This document shows positions 50,423-59,533 of a stretch of 64,000 nucleotides of DNA, piece after piece. Numbering within the stretch: the first letter of the stretch is position 1; every line of letters starts with the position of its first letter. The notes beneath the pieces were generated by a model. The model saw only the letters and a program-made list of their open reading frames with translations. It did not search any database and was not told the origin of the DNA. The DNA is from Vibrio lentus. Its GTDB lineage: Bacteria; Pseudomonadota; Gammaproteobacteria; Enterobacterales; Vibrionaceae. The stretch lies in assembly GCF_030409755.1 (NCBI RefSeq), contig NZ_JAUFQE010000001.1, forward strand, positions 558,001 to 622,000, given 5' to 3'. A program made the translations under genes and the position numbers.

Positions 50423-51580
50423 ATGGAAATTTTGCTAATGAATAGTGCTGACAAACCATCAACAAAGAAGCCACCATTAATCTGGCTCAATATTTTTGTA
50501 TTCTCTTCTAGTATGCTGCTTGCTGTTGTTGCGGCTCCCGTTTATGGCTACTTTTTTGGCTATGGAATGGAGCACTGGATATGGCTAGCGGTCTGTTTTA
50601 CTTTTTGTAATCTGTCTATCACAACAGGCTATCACCGTTTATGGTCTCATAAAGCGTTTGAAGCGCATTCAAGCCTAAGATTCCTGTTTGCTTTGGGCGG
50701 TGCATTTGCTCTCCAGAACAGTGCACTACACTGGTCTTCTGACCACCGAGTGCACCACAAGCATGTCGACAACAACGACAAAGACCCATACTCAGCCAAA
50801 CGTGGCTTCTGGTATTCACACATTGGTTGGATGATCCGTAATTACAACACAGCAATGTATACTGATTACGAGAATTGTCGCGACCTGAAGAAAGACAAGA
50901 TCGTGATGTGGCAGCATAAGCACTACGTTTTGCTCGCGTTACTCATGAACATTGGTGTTCCTATCGCATTAGGTGTGATTTACGGCGATGTGATTGGCAT
51001 GTTGTTAATCGTAGGTGCGGTTCGTTTGGTACTTAACCACCATACAACCTTCTTCATAAACTCTCTTGCTCATATCTGGGGTAGCCAACCTTTTACTGAC
51101 AAAAACACAGCTCGTGATAACGGTGTGTTAGCAGTACTCACTTTTGGCGAAGGCTACCACAACTTCCACCACATCTTTGAGAACGACTACCGTAATGGCA
51201 TTTACTGGTGGCAATACGATCCAACGAAATGGTTGATTAAGAGTGCTTCTTTGATGGGCCTAGCAAGTAAGCTTAAGAAAACACCACAAGCTCGTATTGA
51301 AAAGGCCGAAGCGACAATGTTACTGAAACGCACTCAGCAGAAAATCATGCACCGTGCCGACAAACAGCAAATCGCAGACAAGCTTCAACAAGAGTTCGAT
51401 GCTCTAGTATCAAACATGAACGAATACTACGAAGTCAAAAAACAGCTACTTGAAAGTAAACGTGAAGACGTTGTGAAAAAGTACGAACACTCTGTTCTTA
51501 AAGTTCGCTACCAACAAATCAAAATGAATTTTGAACAACAGAAGAAAAATTGGGCGATGACAGTAGAACAATACGCTTAA
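50423..51580 (+). CDS. Membrane fatty-acid desaturase (delta-9 type)
   Basis: The protein (385 residues from ATG 50423) has the three histidine boxes of membrane di-iron desaturases: 'HRLWSH', 'HRVHHKHVD' and 'HNFHHIF'. Four hydrophobic segments are visible ('IFVFSSSMLLAVVAAPVYGY', 'HYVLLALLMNIGVPIALGVI' among them). It introduces a cis double bond into acyl-CoA or acyl-lipid chains and so controls membrane fluidity. A second ATG at 50438 ('MNSADKPSTKKPPLIW') is at least as likely a start, because the promoter leaves only a 14-base leader for the first. The last about 90 residues form a charged coiled-coil-like tail, longer than in many relatives. It is a single gene between a dedicated promoter and a strong terminator. 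Confidence 0.92.
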   Translation: MEILLMNSADKPSTKKPPLIWLNIFVFSSSMLLAVVAAPVYGYFFGYGMEHWIWLAVCFTFCNLSITTGYHRLWSHKAFEAHSSLRFLFALGGAFALQNSALHWSSDHRVHHKHVDNNDKDPYSAKRGFWYSHIGWMIRNYNTAMYTDYENCRDLKKDKIVMWQHKHYVLLALLMNIGVPIALGVIYGDVIGMLLIVGAVRLVLNHHTTFFINSLAHIWGSQPFTDKNTARDNGVLAVLTFGEGYHNFHHIFENDYRNGIYWWQYDPTKWLIKSASLMGLASKLKKTPQARIEKAEATMLLKRTQQKIMHRADKQQIADKLQQEFDALVSNMNEYYEVKKQLLESKREDVVKKYEHSVLKVRYQQIKMNFEQQKKNWAMTVEQYA

Positions 51581-51615
51581 CACCCAAGTAACAACACAGT
51601 TTGATTCTTGTTCTG

Positions 51616-51646
51616 AAGCCCTCATATTGCTATGAGGGCTTTTTTA
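51616..51646 (+). terminator. Terminator of the desaturase gene
   Basis: AAGCCCTCATA - TTGC - TATGAGGGCTT forms a perfect 11-bp stem followed by TTTTT, 35 bases after the desaturase stop. Confidence 0.93.
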
Positions 51647-51798
51647 ATCAGCGTAATGGATTACCACTAGCTTTCAGCTCTTGAGCTTGAATTGTGGATG
51701 CCAAGAACCATAGTTATTGGATTTCAGAACTCTTTCTTCAATCTGAATTTATACTTATATTACGTGAACTTATCGAGTTTAAAGCCGAGGAATTGAAA

Positions 51799-52107
51799 AT
51801 GAGCAAGCTGACTATTATTGCAACGATCGTCTCTAAAGAAGACAAAACTGAGTTTGTAAAAGCTGAGATGATTAAATTGATCGACAAAACCCGTGTTGAA
51901 GACGGCTGTATTAACTACGACCTGCACCAAGATAACATCAACCCTGCTCACTTCGTTTTTCATGAGAACTGGGAGTCTGAAGCCCATCTAGACAAACACT
52001 TAGCGAGCCAACACATCGCCGACTACATGGCTGCGACTGAAGATTGTATTGAAACCTTTGTGCTTAAAAAAATATCCGCCTTCTTAGAAGGCGGTTTTGC
52101 TTTATAA
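51799..52107 (+). pseudogene. ABM-family (YgiN-like) monooxygenase with 3' end altered by IS200 insertion
   Basis: The frame from ATG 51799 (GAGGAA eight bases upstream) gives a 102-residue antibiotic-biosynthesis-monooxygenase-like protein: 'MSKLTIIATIVSKEDKTEFV', 'EDGCINYDLHQDNINPAHFV', 'FHENWESEAHLDKHLASQHI'. These are small ferredoxin-like dimers that oxidise quinones or other aromatics. The last ten residues, SAFLEGGFAL, are encoded by the end of an IS200-type element. The likely original end, ATG-ACG-CAC-ATC-GCC-TAA (MTHIA), lies 52694-52711 beyond the element, and joining the two flanks restores the frame (…FVLKK-MTHIA). The fold core is intact, so it may still function with a changed tail. 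A longer frame from 51694 adds 35 unrelated residues and was not chosen. Confidence 0.75.
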
Positions 52108-52690
52108 CCCCCTAAAAGGGGGCGTCCGCGCTATCAGTTCTTCAATAACTGTAATTGTTGTTCATACTCTATGTCCTGCTTATCTTGGTGTCGTACATAT
52201 CGCCGAATGACTTCTTCATTCACACCGACCGTATCTACAAAATACCCTCTAGCCCAAAAGTGATTTCCCCATAATTTCTTACGTATATGTGGGAATCTAT
52301 TGAAAAGTCGAATTGCTGTTCGGCCTTTTAAAACTCCTAACAAACTCGATACTGATAACTTGGGAGGAATAATGACAACAAGATGAACATGATCTGGTTG
52401 AACATTTAATTCTAAAACTTCGCAGTCTTTCATATTGCACAAAATATAGATTGAACGATAAAGCTCCTTTCCTACCTTATCTTTCAAAATCTTATATCTG
52501 TACTTTGGAGTCCAAACTATATGGTATTTGCAACGCCAATAGACATGTGATGAACTTCTGTAATCGCCCATGTGGTTGTTTCCTCTTACTTGTGGTGAAT
52601 AAGAGGTTACTTCTAACATGGGCACTTCTTCAGGCTATAGCCTCAAGGAACAATCACCACCGCCCTAGGCGGTGGTTTTGAGGAGCCAAT
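52073..52690. mobile_element. IS200-type insertion sequence (IS200/IS605 family), about 618 bp
   Basis: The element carries one Y1 transposase gene on the minus strand and two subterminal hairpins of the same design: CCGCCTTC-TTA-GAAGGCGG (52076-52094) and CCACCGCC-CTA-GGCGGTGG (52657-52675), each an 8-bp stem with a 3-base loop and followed by TTTTG. There are no terminal inverted repeats or target duplication, as expected for single-strand transposition. The exact ends are ambiguous because A-runs flank both sides. A C5-TAAAA-G5 hairpin (52108-52122) lies just past the transposase stop, and a palindrome AGGCTATAGCCT (52632-52643) lies in its leader. Confidence 0.88.
52134..52571 (-). CDS. 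tnpA: IS200-type Y1 HUH transposase TnpA
   Basis: This 145-residue protein is complete. The start ATG 52571 is preceded by AAGAGGAAAC and gives 'MGDYRSSSHVYWRCKYHIVW', the usual TnpA N terminus; an ATG at 52625 would add 18 unrelated residues. The metal-binding HUH motif is 'PDHVHLVV', and the catalytic tyrosine is in 'EEVIRRYVRHQDKQ'. 'WGNHFWARGYFVDTVG' is a further family signature. The enzyme cuts and joins single-stranded DNA at hairpin ends. It lies antisense to the interrupted ABM gene and may still be active, as no lesion is seen. Confidence 0.95.
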   Translation of the reverse strand: MGDYRSSSHVYWRCKYHIVWTPKYRYKILKDKVGKELYRSIYILCNMKDCEVLELNVQPDHVHLVVIIPPKLSVSSLLGVLKGRTAIRLFNRFPHIRKKLWGNHFWARGYFVDTVGVNEEVIRRYVRHQDKQDIEYEQQLQLLKN

Positions 52691-52737
52691 AAAATGACGC
52701 ACATCGCCTAACCAGTCACTCAGAACTGATTCAATAA

Positions 52738-52762
52738 AAACCCTGCTCTGACCGCAGGGTTT
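52738..52762 (+). terminator. Terminator probably belonging to the interrupted ABM gene
   Basis: AAACCCTGC - TCTGACC - GCAGGGTTT gives a 9-bp stem followed by ATCTTTTC. It lies 26 bases after the displaced MTHIA-TAA end of the ABM gene, so it is the likely native terminator of that gene. Confidence 0.75.
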
Positions 52763-52988
52763 ATCTTTTCTTACCAGTTATACTTTTTCGAATTCATTAA
52801 GTTCCTTACCTCTGTATTATTTGTCCCCCTTAATAAGCAGCAACTAAACTGCCTACCACTACAAATATTCCTAAACCATTATCAAACAACCTCACGAAAG
52901 ATCATTCACATTCATTGAAATATTCCGAGTGTCATTTGGCCATAAAATGAACGCTAAACGATATGAACAACAGTCGACAGGAATGTAG

Positions 52989-53885
52989 ATGAATACGAAA
53001 CAACTTGAGAACGCGGTTAGTGAAGTGACCTTGTTCAACCAGCACCTGCAGTTAATCCAATCCGTACATACCATTCCAACACCAAAAGTGAATTGGGAGT
53101 CGATTGCCATGGAACCTGCGCCTGCAATGCCAACAGTCCACTTCGACCATAAAGTCAAAGCCATGGAAGCGCTTGATGAATACAAACCATACTGGCTAGA
53201 TATACTGTTGGGTAACAAATCTAAGTTTCACACCCTCACAAACAATGTCGAGCTAGCAGCAGAGAAAGACATCGAACAATACAAAGCGGAATTTGTAGAT
53301 TGGGTACAGAACTACAGTTACTGGACAAAAGGCAATCAATTGTCGCAAGGCGTTTTGAATAACGATAGCCAAGCAAAGCTGTCTGCCCTTTCTGAAGCTC
53401 AGCAGAACCCGATGAACGCCTCAGTGGTCGACACCAAACTAATAAACCACAACTTTAATACCTACAAGAATGGTCACCTGTTAGAAATCAACATTCAGGT
53501 TAATAAGCACAACGTGATCCCTAAAGATAAAAAGGTCTTATGCCAAGGCGAAGTAAAGTTAGAAACCTTGTCCCTTTCAGAAAGTAACGCCTTATATCGA
53601 GAGTACGTGTGCAGCTGTATTCTTAAATGTGCGCAGGACTCTTTCAATGTCTTACCCGAGACAAGCGTTGTGATCAATGTTGAACAGATTTCAACAGACC
53701 ATTCAAACGAAACCATTCTTTCGTGTCATATCGAAAAAGGGTTGTTGGAATTCTTATTGATTGAAGATGACAAACCCTCTGAGATCCTTGAATTCTTTGT
53801 ACATATTGAAGATTTCAACCCTCATAGAGGCAACGGGTTCTCTGCGATTAAAACCCTCTTTTCCCCGTTGCCTATCGCGTCGTAG
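52989..53885 (+). CDS. Hypothetical protein, 298 residues
   Basis: I do not recognise this gene. It starts at ATG 52989 with AGGAATG upstream and lies between the ABM/IS200 region and the DUF481 gene. The protein has no signal peptide or membrane helix. The first 140 residues are mainly helical and charged; the C-terminal half looks beta-rich ('GHLLEINIQVNKHNVIPKDK', 'VVINVEQISTDHSNETILSC'), and three cysteines cluster in 'REYVCSCILKCAQDSF'. The clustering could mean metal binding, but no known motif fits. The ribosome site, base composition and length make it a real gene. Confidence 0.75.
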   Translation: MNTKQLENAVSEVTLFNQHLQLIQSVHTIPTPKVNWESIAMEPAPAMPTVHFDHKVKAMEALDEYKPYWLDILLGNKSKFHTLTNNVELAAEKDIEQYKAEFVDWVQNYSYWTKGNQLSQGVLNNDSQAKLSALSEAQQNPMNASVVDTKLINHNFNTYKNGHLLEINIQVNKHNVIPKDKKVLCQGEVKLETLSLSESNALYREYVCSCILKCAQDSFNVLPETSVVINVEQISTDHSNETILSCHIEKGLLEFLLIEDDKPSEILEFFVHIEDFNPHRGNGFSAIKTLFSPLPIAS

Positions 53886-53975
53886 CTCACTAAAAACTTT
53901 CGATTCGATCACTGTCTACTCATCACGATTAACCCTTGGTTGGTCGTGTTAAATCACTTTATATACCTAACCATT

Positions 53976-54866
53976 ATGTCGATAAACGCTATATCACAAA
54001 CTACATTCACATTAAGAAACACTGTTCTACACAAACAATATTTCAACCCGCTACCTTTAACAGCGATGGTTCTGTCTTTTCAAGTATTCGCTGAAGAAAC
54101 GCTATCGGTGGAAGAACCGGTTCTTACAGCACAAGCTGAGCTTACTGAAGAACAATCCTTCGAAAATGAAGCAATTTTGAATCAAGAGTCAGAACAAGAA
54201 GACGAATCGCCTTTCACTACGTTGACCAAATTGGGGTTTATCTACTCTCAAAACACCAGTTCATCGTTGTCGATTAACTCTGGAATATCTGTAGGCTACA
54301 AAAAAGAACACTGGGGACAACGAGTACAGTTCGATACGTATTATACCGATGCCGAAAATGATGAAGATGGTACCAATCGCTATACCACCAACTATGGCAT
54401 CAGCTATGACTTAAACGAAGTCACCTATTTGGTCGCAACAACTCGTTTTGAGCACGACCACTTTGGTACTTATCGAAAGCAGTTTATTACCGCAACAGGT
54501 TTAGGTCGTCATTTTTACGATACTGAACGAATTAAACTGCAGGGCTCTGCAGGCCCGGGTTATCGAATCAGTAAACGACAATCCTCCGATGAAGAGTTTC
54601 CGAATAAAGAGAACTATGAACTGATCGTCAATGCGAGTGTTGATGGCTCACTAACGCTCACTGAAACCTTTTCTATGGGTGCAACCGCAAACATAGCCTA
54701 CGGTGAAGAGAACACCAACTACAACCTAAAGGGCTATTTGAAGAACATTCTGATGGGCAATTTGGCACTCACGTTTGATACCGAGTATATTTACAACACC
54801 ACTGTTGCGTCAGACCAGAGTAACGCTGAAATCTACAGCTCAATGAATCTAAACTACGACTTTTAA
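53976..54866 (+). CDS. DUF481 (YdiY-like) outer-membrane beta-barrel protein
   Basis: After a hydrophobic segment ending 'PLTAMVLSFQVFAEETL' (likely signal cleavage after FQVFA) and an acidic stretch ('LTEEQSFENEAILNQE'), the protein is a run of amphipathic beta strands with alternating aromatic residues: 'SINSGISVGYKKEHWGQRVQ', 'YTTNYGISYDLNEVTYLVAT', 'KLQGSAGPGYRISKRQ', ending 'AEIYSSMNLNYDF' with a terminal Phe typical of barrel insertion. The pattern matches DUF481, a family of salt-induced outer-membrane proteins whose role is not well known. The start is uncertain: ATG 53976 gives an unusually long signal region, and a TTG at 53940 is also in frame. It is convergent with the RND operon. 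Confidence 0.78.
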   Translation: MSINAISQTTFTLRNTVLHKQYFNPLPLTAMVLSFQVFAEETLSVEEPVLTAQAELTEEQSFENEAILNQESEQEDESPFTTLTKLGFIYSQNTSSSLSINSGISVGYKKEHWGQRVQFDTYYTDAENDEDGTNRYTTNYGISYDLNEVTYLVATTRFEHDHFGTYRKQFITATGLGRHFYDTERIKLQGSAGPGYRISKRQSSDEEFPNKENYELIVNASVDGSLTLTETFSMGATANIAYGEENTNYNLKGYLKNILMGNLALTFDTEYIYNTTVASDQSNAEIYSSMNLNYDF

Positions 54867-54898
54867 AGATCCCTTCGATTCCTACCCCGTATACAAAT

Positions 54899-54921
54899 AA
54901 GGCCCTCGTATGAGAGCCTTG
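54899..54921. terminator. Weak hairpin between the DUF481 gene and the RND gene
   Basis: On the minus strand AAGGCTCTC - ATAC - GAGGGCCTT forms a 9-bp stem with one wobble pair, followed by ATTTGT. It lies 31 bases after the RND stop and 33 after the DUF481 stop, so it probably serves both, though the T-tract is poor. Confidence 0.55.
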
Positions 54922-54951
54922 AAGTATCTAGCTTAAATTTGAACGATCTCT

Positions 54952-57900
54952 CTATACTGATTTCGTTCTCAGTCGAGCTAGCACATCCATTTGCTTTAAG
55001 TTCGCCATACCGACATACGCGACAGGTACTAAAAACAATGAGAAGAACGTACCAGCAGATAAACCACCGACCAACACCAAACCAATATTGATACGACCTA
55101 ATGAGCCCGGACCATCTGCCAGTGCCAACGGCAATGAACCAAGGATCATCGTTAATGATGTCATCAAGATAGGACGCAGCCTTGAACGCGCACTGCTGAT
55201 TGCTGCTTCTTGAGCGCTCGCACCAGATTTACGTTTCTCGTTAGCAAACTCCACCAGCAAAATACCGTGTTTGGTCACTAAGCCAACCAGAGTCAGTAAC
55301 CCGATCTTTGAGTAGATATTTAAGCTTTGGCCAAATACCGATAGCGTCAGAATCGCGCCCACAATACACAATGGTACGGTAAGCAAGATGATCATCGGAT
55401 CGACAAAGCTTTCGAACTGCGCTGCTAAAATCAAAAAGATAAATATCAATGCCAATACGAACAACACTTGAGCACCAGCACTCGAATCAACGAGGTCTTT
55501 TACAATACCGTTGAATTCATAGCTTTGAGCAGGCTGCAATAAACTCGGTACGTTATCATCAACATAAGCTTTTACATCGCTGGCCGTATATCCAGGCATT
55601 AAATCGGCTGTAATTTCCGCGCTGTCTTGCCCCATGAACGTCTTAAAGTTCGATTCCGACGTTACTTGTTTAATAGAAACGAACTGGGACAACGGAAGTC
55701 TTTGACCTGATTGAGAGTCAACGTACAACTTGTCCAACACTTTGAAATCACCAAGATCTTTACGGTTTACTTGTACTTGTATTGGGTAGGTATAACCGTC
55801 ATCTGCTTGTAAATCAGCCGCTTTAACAGAGCCTAAGAATGTCGACAGTGCGTTGGTTACATTTCCATAATCAACGCCAGACAACACAATGGCATTGCGG
55901 TCAATTGACAAGTCATAACGTAATTGATCACGTAACATCGAGTTCTTAACGTTAGTTACGCCCTCGTAGTCTTCTAGTGCCTCAACAACCTGATGCGCGG
56001 TTTCTGACAAAGCTGATGTGTCACGGTTCACCGTCGTGAGCTCTAATATCATGTTGGTCGCGATATTCAAGTTATCTGCAGAACGAACCTTGAAAGACAT
56101 GCCGTAGGCAGAGACTGAACTTTGCGCTTTAGCAATAAACTCGTTCACCAGCTCATCAGCGGATTTCTCACGCTCTCCCCACGGCTTCAGTAGCACATGG
56201 TTTGTGGGTGTCCCTTCTATGTAAGATAGGTTCGCTTCTACTGAATTATCATCGGCAAATACGCTATTTAGCTGTGCGTTATTGTCTAAATGGTATTGTC
56301 GCCCTACGCCTGTTGGCGGTGTCGATGTGACTTCAACAAAACCAGTATCTTCAGTTGGAAGCAGCACTTGAGGCATTGTCCAAACAGCCAAAGCAGACAG
56401 AGCAATCAGCATCAAAGCGATACCACTCATCAGTGCTTTACGCTCGAACCACTTACCCAGTTCTCTGGTATACACATCAGACAGTCGGTTAAGCTTGGCA
56501 TCGACCTTTTGGAACCATTTTGGAGGCGTTGATACAGGCTTCATTAAATAAGCACTCATCATTGGCGAAAGCGTTAATGCCACAAATCCAGAGATGATCA
56601 CCGCTGCTGCAAGCGTGAACGCGAACTGCCTGAACAGATCGGCGGTCAAACCAGCCATCAGGCCAATTGGCAAGTAAACAACCGCTAAAGTCAGCGTCAT
56701 CGCAATCACAGGAAAGACGATCTCTCGACACCCCTTAATTGCAGCGTTAAATGGAGTTTCACCCTCTTCGATATGACGGTAACAGTTTTCAGCTACAACG
56801 ATCGCATCATCGACCACTAGACCAATCGCGAGAATGATCGCCAGAATAGTCAGCACATTGATGCTAAAACCAAGTAAATGCATCACAGCAAACACGCCAA
56901 TCACACACACTGGAATGGTGATGATCGGAATCGAAGCGACGCGAACAGAGCCTAAGAACAGTACAACGACGGCAGAAACGAGAACAATGGCCTCAACCAA
57001 AGTTATGAAACCTTCATCGATTGCGGTTTTAATGAAATCCGCTTGGTTGTAAACCATTTTCATCTCAATGCCTTCAGGCAACTGAGGTTGAATCACATCA
57101 ATTTGTTTTTTAACTTTATCAGCAACTGTTACCGGATTTTCACTTTTCAGTGGCAGCACCTGAATAGACATAGCGAGATTATCATCTACACGCAAAATAC
57201 TCGGCGTTAGACTCTCCTCTCCCATTTTGACTTCAGCGATATCACCAATTCGAATGATTTTTCCATTGTCGACACGAACGACCAGATCACGCACATCATC
57301 AACACTAGTGACTTGGTTGACAGGGTTAATTGAGAAATCGCGAACTTCGCCTTTGATAGTACCTGCAGTGAACGTCGCGTTGTAAGAACTCAGTGTCCCC
57401 ACCACATCAGACGCACTCATATTCAGAGCCATCATACGATCGGGTTGCAACCAAACTCTCACCGCTTTATCACTACCACCATATGGGCCCCAGATACCTC
57501 CAACACCTTGAATGTGTTTGAATTGAGGCACAACTTGTTGGCTAATGTAGTCAAACATATCTTGCTTAGACATATTGCCGGTATTCACGAAAGTGATGAT
57601 GTTACTCGGCATGCTGGTGTCAGATGAGTCGTCTGTTACTGTCGGCTTATCCGTCATACTAGGCGGGAAATCACCAATGGCCTCTACGCTACTGCGCAAA
57701 TTGTTCATCAGGCTCGTGTATTCGACGTCATCAACGTCGTCTTCGAAGATTATTTTGAGGTTACACGTCCCTTCTTGGCAGTCGGTCGTCATGGTTTTTA
57801 CACTATCAAGACCAGTCGCTGCGGTAATCAGCTTGTCTGCCACATTACGCGACATGAACTCCGCACTCGCGCCGTTGATTGCAGCGGTTACCGTTGCTGA

Positions 57901-58029
57901 GGGTGTTTTATGTTCAGGAAAATACTGAATTGATAGTTTTTGAAATGACAACAAGCCAAGTAAAACAATCGTGATACTCAGAACAGACGCAAAAACGGGG
58001 TGCTTAATACAGATCTCAGGAAGCTTCAT
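54952..58029 (-). CDS. RND-family efflux transporter (inner-membrane pump)
   Basis: This 1,025-residue protein is a complete AcrB/MdtBC-like RND pump. It starts 'MKLPEICIKHPVFASVLSIT' (first membrane helix). TM4 carries the proton-relay acids in 'GLVVDDAIVVAEN', and 'ITIPVCVIGVFAVMHLLGFS' and 'LLTVPLCIVGAILTLSVFGQ' are the conserved helix-loop pairs. Two large periplasmic loops follow TM1 and TM7. It exports drugs or other small molecules with proton uptake, together with the adaptor encoded upstream and an outer-membrane channel not seen here. Loop 'TTDCQEGTCNL' has two cysteines, unusual in this family. AAGGAGAG gives a strong ribosome site. The substrate cannot be inferred. Confidence 0.94.
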   Translation of the reverse strand: MKLPEICIKHPVFASVLSITIVLLGLLSFQKLSIQYFPEHKTPSATVTAAINGASAEFMSRNVADKLITAATGLDSVKTMTTDCQEGTCNLKIIFEDDVDDVEYTSLMNNLRSSVEAIGDFPPSMTDKPTVTDDSSDTSMPSNIITFVNTGNMSKQDMFDYISQQVVPQFKHIQGVGGIWGPYGGSDKAVRVWLQPDRMMALNMSASDVVGTLSSYNATFTAGTIKGEVRDFSINPVNQVTSVDDVRDLVVRVDNGKIIRIGDIAEVKMGEESLTPSILRVDDNLAMSIQVLPLKSENPVTVADKVKKQIDVIQPQLPEGIEMKMVYNQADFIKTAIDEGFITLVEAIVLVSAVVVLFLGSVRVASIPIITIPVCVIGVFAVMHLLGFSINVLTILAIILAIGLVVDDAIVVAENCYRHIEEGETPFNAAIKGCREIVFPVIAMTLTLAVVYLPIGLMAGLTADLFRQFAFTLAAAVIISGFVALTLSPMMSAYLMKPVSTPPKWFQKVDAKLNRLSDVYTRELGKWFERKALMSGIALMLIALSALAVWTMPQVLLPTEDTGFVEVTSTPPTGVGRQYHLDNNAQLNSVFADDNSVEANLSYIEGTPTNHVLLKPWGEREKSADELVNEFIAKAQSSVSAYGMSFKVRSADNLNIATNMILELTTVNRDTSALSETAHQVVEALEDYEGVTNVKNSMLRDQLRYDLSIDRNAIVLSGVDYGNVTNALSTFLGSVKAADLQADDGYTYPIQVQVNRKDLGDFKVLDKLYVDSQSGQRLPLSQFVSIKQVTSESNFKTFMGQDSAEITADLMPGYTASDVKAYVDDNVPSLLQPAQSYEFNGIVKDLVDSSAGAQVLFVLALIFIFLILAAQFESFVDPMIILLTVPLCIVGAILTLSVFGQSLNIYSKIGLLTLVGLVTKHGILLVEFANEKRKSGASAQEAAISSARSRLRPILMTSLTMILGSLPLALADGPGSLGRINIGLVLVGGLSAGTFFSLFLVPVAYVGMANLKQMDVLARLRTKSV

Positions 58030-58097
58030 TCACACTCTCCTTCGTTACGGCTTCCTTGCTTAATGTTTCCTTGCTTTGGGTTTCATTCGATGAATGC

Positions 58098-59339
58098 TCA
58101 ACAGTAACGTTTTTTTTCTGCACCTTTACTGCTTTCGTTAATTACGTCGTCAACCGCTTTTGATGATTCAGTCCAATCAACAGAAGGTTCAATCGGGTGT
58201 GACTCATCATCCTGAATTTCGGTCATTTCTATTTCAGGCTTAACGGCTTTTTTCGAGCTCTCTTTAGCGGCTTGCTCGGTTATCAACTCAACCGTTTTCT
58301 GCTCGGCATTTGGGTTCATGACCTTAACTAACGACGCTTTCTTTAGGTTCTGTTGCCCCGTCACAACGACGTTATCGCCCAGTTTTAATCCCTTCTCGAC
58401 AACAACATATCCGTCGTTCGTATTCACACCCAATTCAACAACGCGTTGCTCAATCTTTTCACCATTCACAACCCAAACAAAGCGCTGTGCATCTTTTGCT
58501 TGAACTGAGTTTTGAGAAACCACCATCTTCGTTGAATCCTCGCTCGTCATTTGACTTACTTTGGCAAACATACCTGGGACTAAACGATGATCAGGGTTGG
58601 TCACATGCGCGTGCACTTCTACGCGGCCAGAGCTTTCATCAACGGCTGGTGCTATGTAATCCACCACACCAGAGAAGGCTTCATCGACAAAAGCATCAAC
58701 TTGGATAGAGACATTTTGGCCGAGCTGAGCGTTGCCTAAATCTGACTGTCCAATGGAGTATTGAACTTCGACAGGATCAAGCTTAATCAAGCTCACTAAC
58801 GCAGTGGCGCCATCGATCTTACTGCCTACTGAGTGGGTAAAATTGGTTAACTGCCCATCAAATGGCGCAACCAACAAATAGTCATTCATCAGCGCTTCTT
58901 TCTGACGGAAATCAGCGGCTGCTAGATTTGCCTGTTCTCCTAGCTCTTCAACATCTTGTTGAGACATAGAGTCAGGCTGTTTCTTTAGTAATTCTTGTAC
59001 TCGCTTCAATTTCGACTTGGCTAGTGCTAAAGAGCTTCTAGCTTTGTCTAAATCGGCTTTCGCTTTGGTGTTATCTAATTGAGCGATCAGTTCGCCTTTT
59101 TTAACCGAATCTCCATCTTTGAAATGGATGTTAAGAATTTTATCGGAAGCACTAAATGTCAATGCAGCAGAATCCGTAGCCCTAATTTTGCCTACCTCGT
59201 TAATTGAAGAAGTGAATGCTTGTTTGTGAGCTTTTTCGATAGTCACAGGAATCAGGTTTGAGTCTTGGGCAAACGTCGGGGTGATATGTAAGGCAAACAG
59301 CGCCAAACAGATTGTTTTGCTAAGCTTTGTAAATTTCAT
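58098..59339 (-). CDS. RND efflux periplasmic adaptor, C-terminal end probably frameshifted
   Basis: The protein (413 residues) has a signal peptide ('ICLALFALHITPTFAQ'), a biotinyl-like half ('ILNIHFKDGDSVKKGELIAQ'), a coiled-coil hairpin ('SLALAKSKLKRVQELL'), a second half ('FDGQLTNFTHSVGSKIDGAT') and beta-barrel and membrane-proximal domains. It bridges the RND pump and the outer-membrane channel. After an acidic/serine-rich tail the frame stops at KKRYC right after a run of eight A (T8 at 58110-58117 on the plus strand). With seven A the frame would continue for about 31 more residues of the same composition and end at 58016, overlapping the RND start by 14 bases. Core function should be intact either way. 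Confidence 0.9.
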   Translation of the reverse strand: MKFTKLSKTICLALFALHITPTFAQDSNLIPVTIEKAHKQAFTSSINEVGKIRATDSAALTFSASDKILNIHFKDGDSVKKGELIAQLDNTKAKADLDKARSSLALAKSKLKRVQELLKKQPDSMSQQDVEELGEQANLAAADFRQKEALMNDYLLVAPFDGQLTNFTHSVGSKIDGATALVSLIKLDPVEVQYSIGQSDLGNAQLGQNVSIQVDAFVDEAFSGVVDYIAPAVDESSGRVEVHAHVTNPDHRLVPGMFAKVSQMTSEDSTKMVVSQNSVQAKDAQRFVWVVNGEKIEQRVVELGVNTNDGYVVVEKGLKLGDNVVVTGQQNLKKASLVKVMNPNAEQKTVELITEQAAKESSKKAVKPEIEMTEIQDDESHPIEPSVDWTESSKAVDDVINESSKGAEKKRYC

Positions 59340-59456
59340 TTTTAATAACCATAACCGTTGAATTCGTCTGAATTAAAACGTTTTTCTAAGCAGCTATTTC
59401 TTACTTAATGAGCTTCCAGCTATTTAAATAATGCTAAAACAGCTAATAATGAGAAA

Positions 59457-59481
59457 AGGGCTCAACTCACTGTCGAGCCCT
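59457..59481 (-). terminator. Terminator after fadL
   Basis: AGGGCTC (59457-59463) pairs with GAGCCCT (59475-59481); on the minus strand it is followed by TTTTCTC. It lies about 50 bases past the fadL stop and ends the volA-fadL transcript. Confidence 0.75.
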
Positions 59482-59533
59482 GCAATTTTTATATGATTCC
59501 TAAATTTTTACGTTTAGAACTCCAAAGTAAAAG

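Noticed and set aside
58098..58130. Programmed -1 frameshift at the A8 tract
   Set aside because: A -1 shift gives a short, dissimilar tail that stops before the RND start. Only loss of one base (or a +1 shift) opens the plausible tail, so -1 slippage is not supported.
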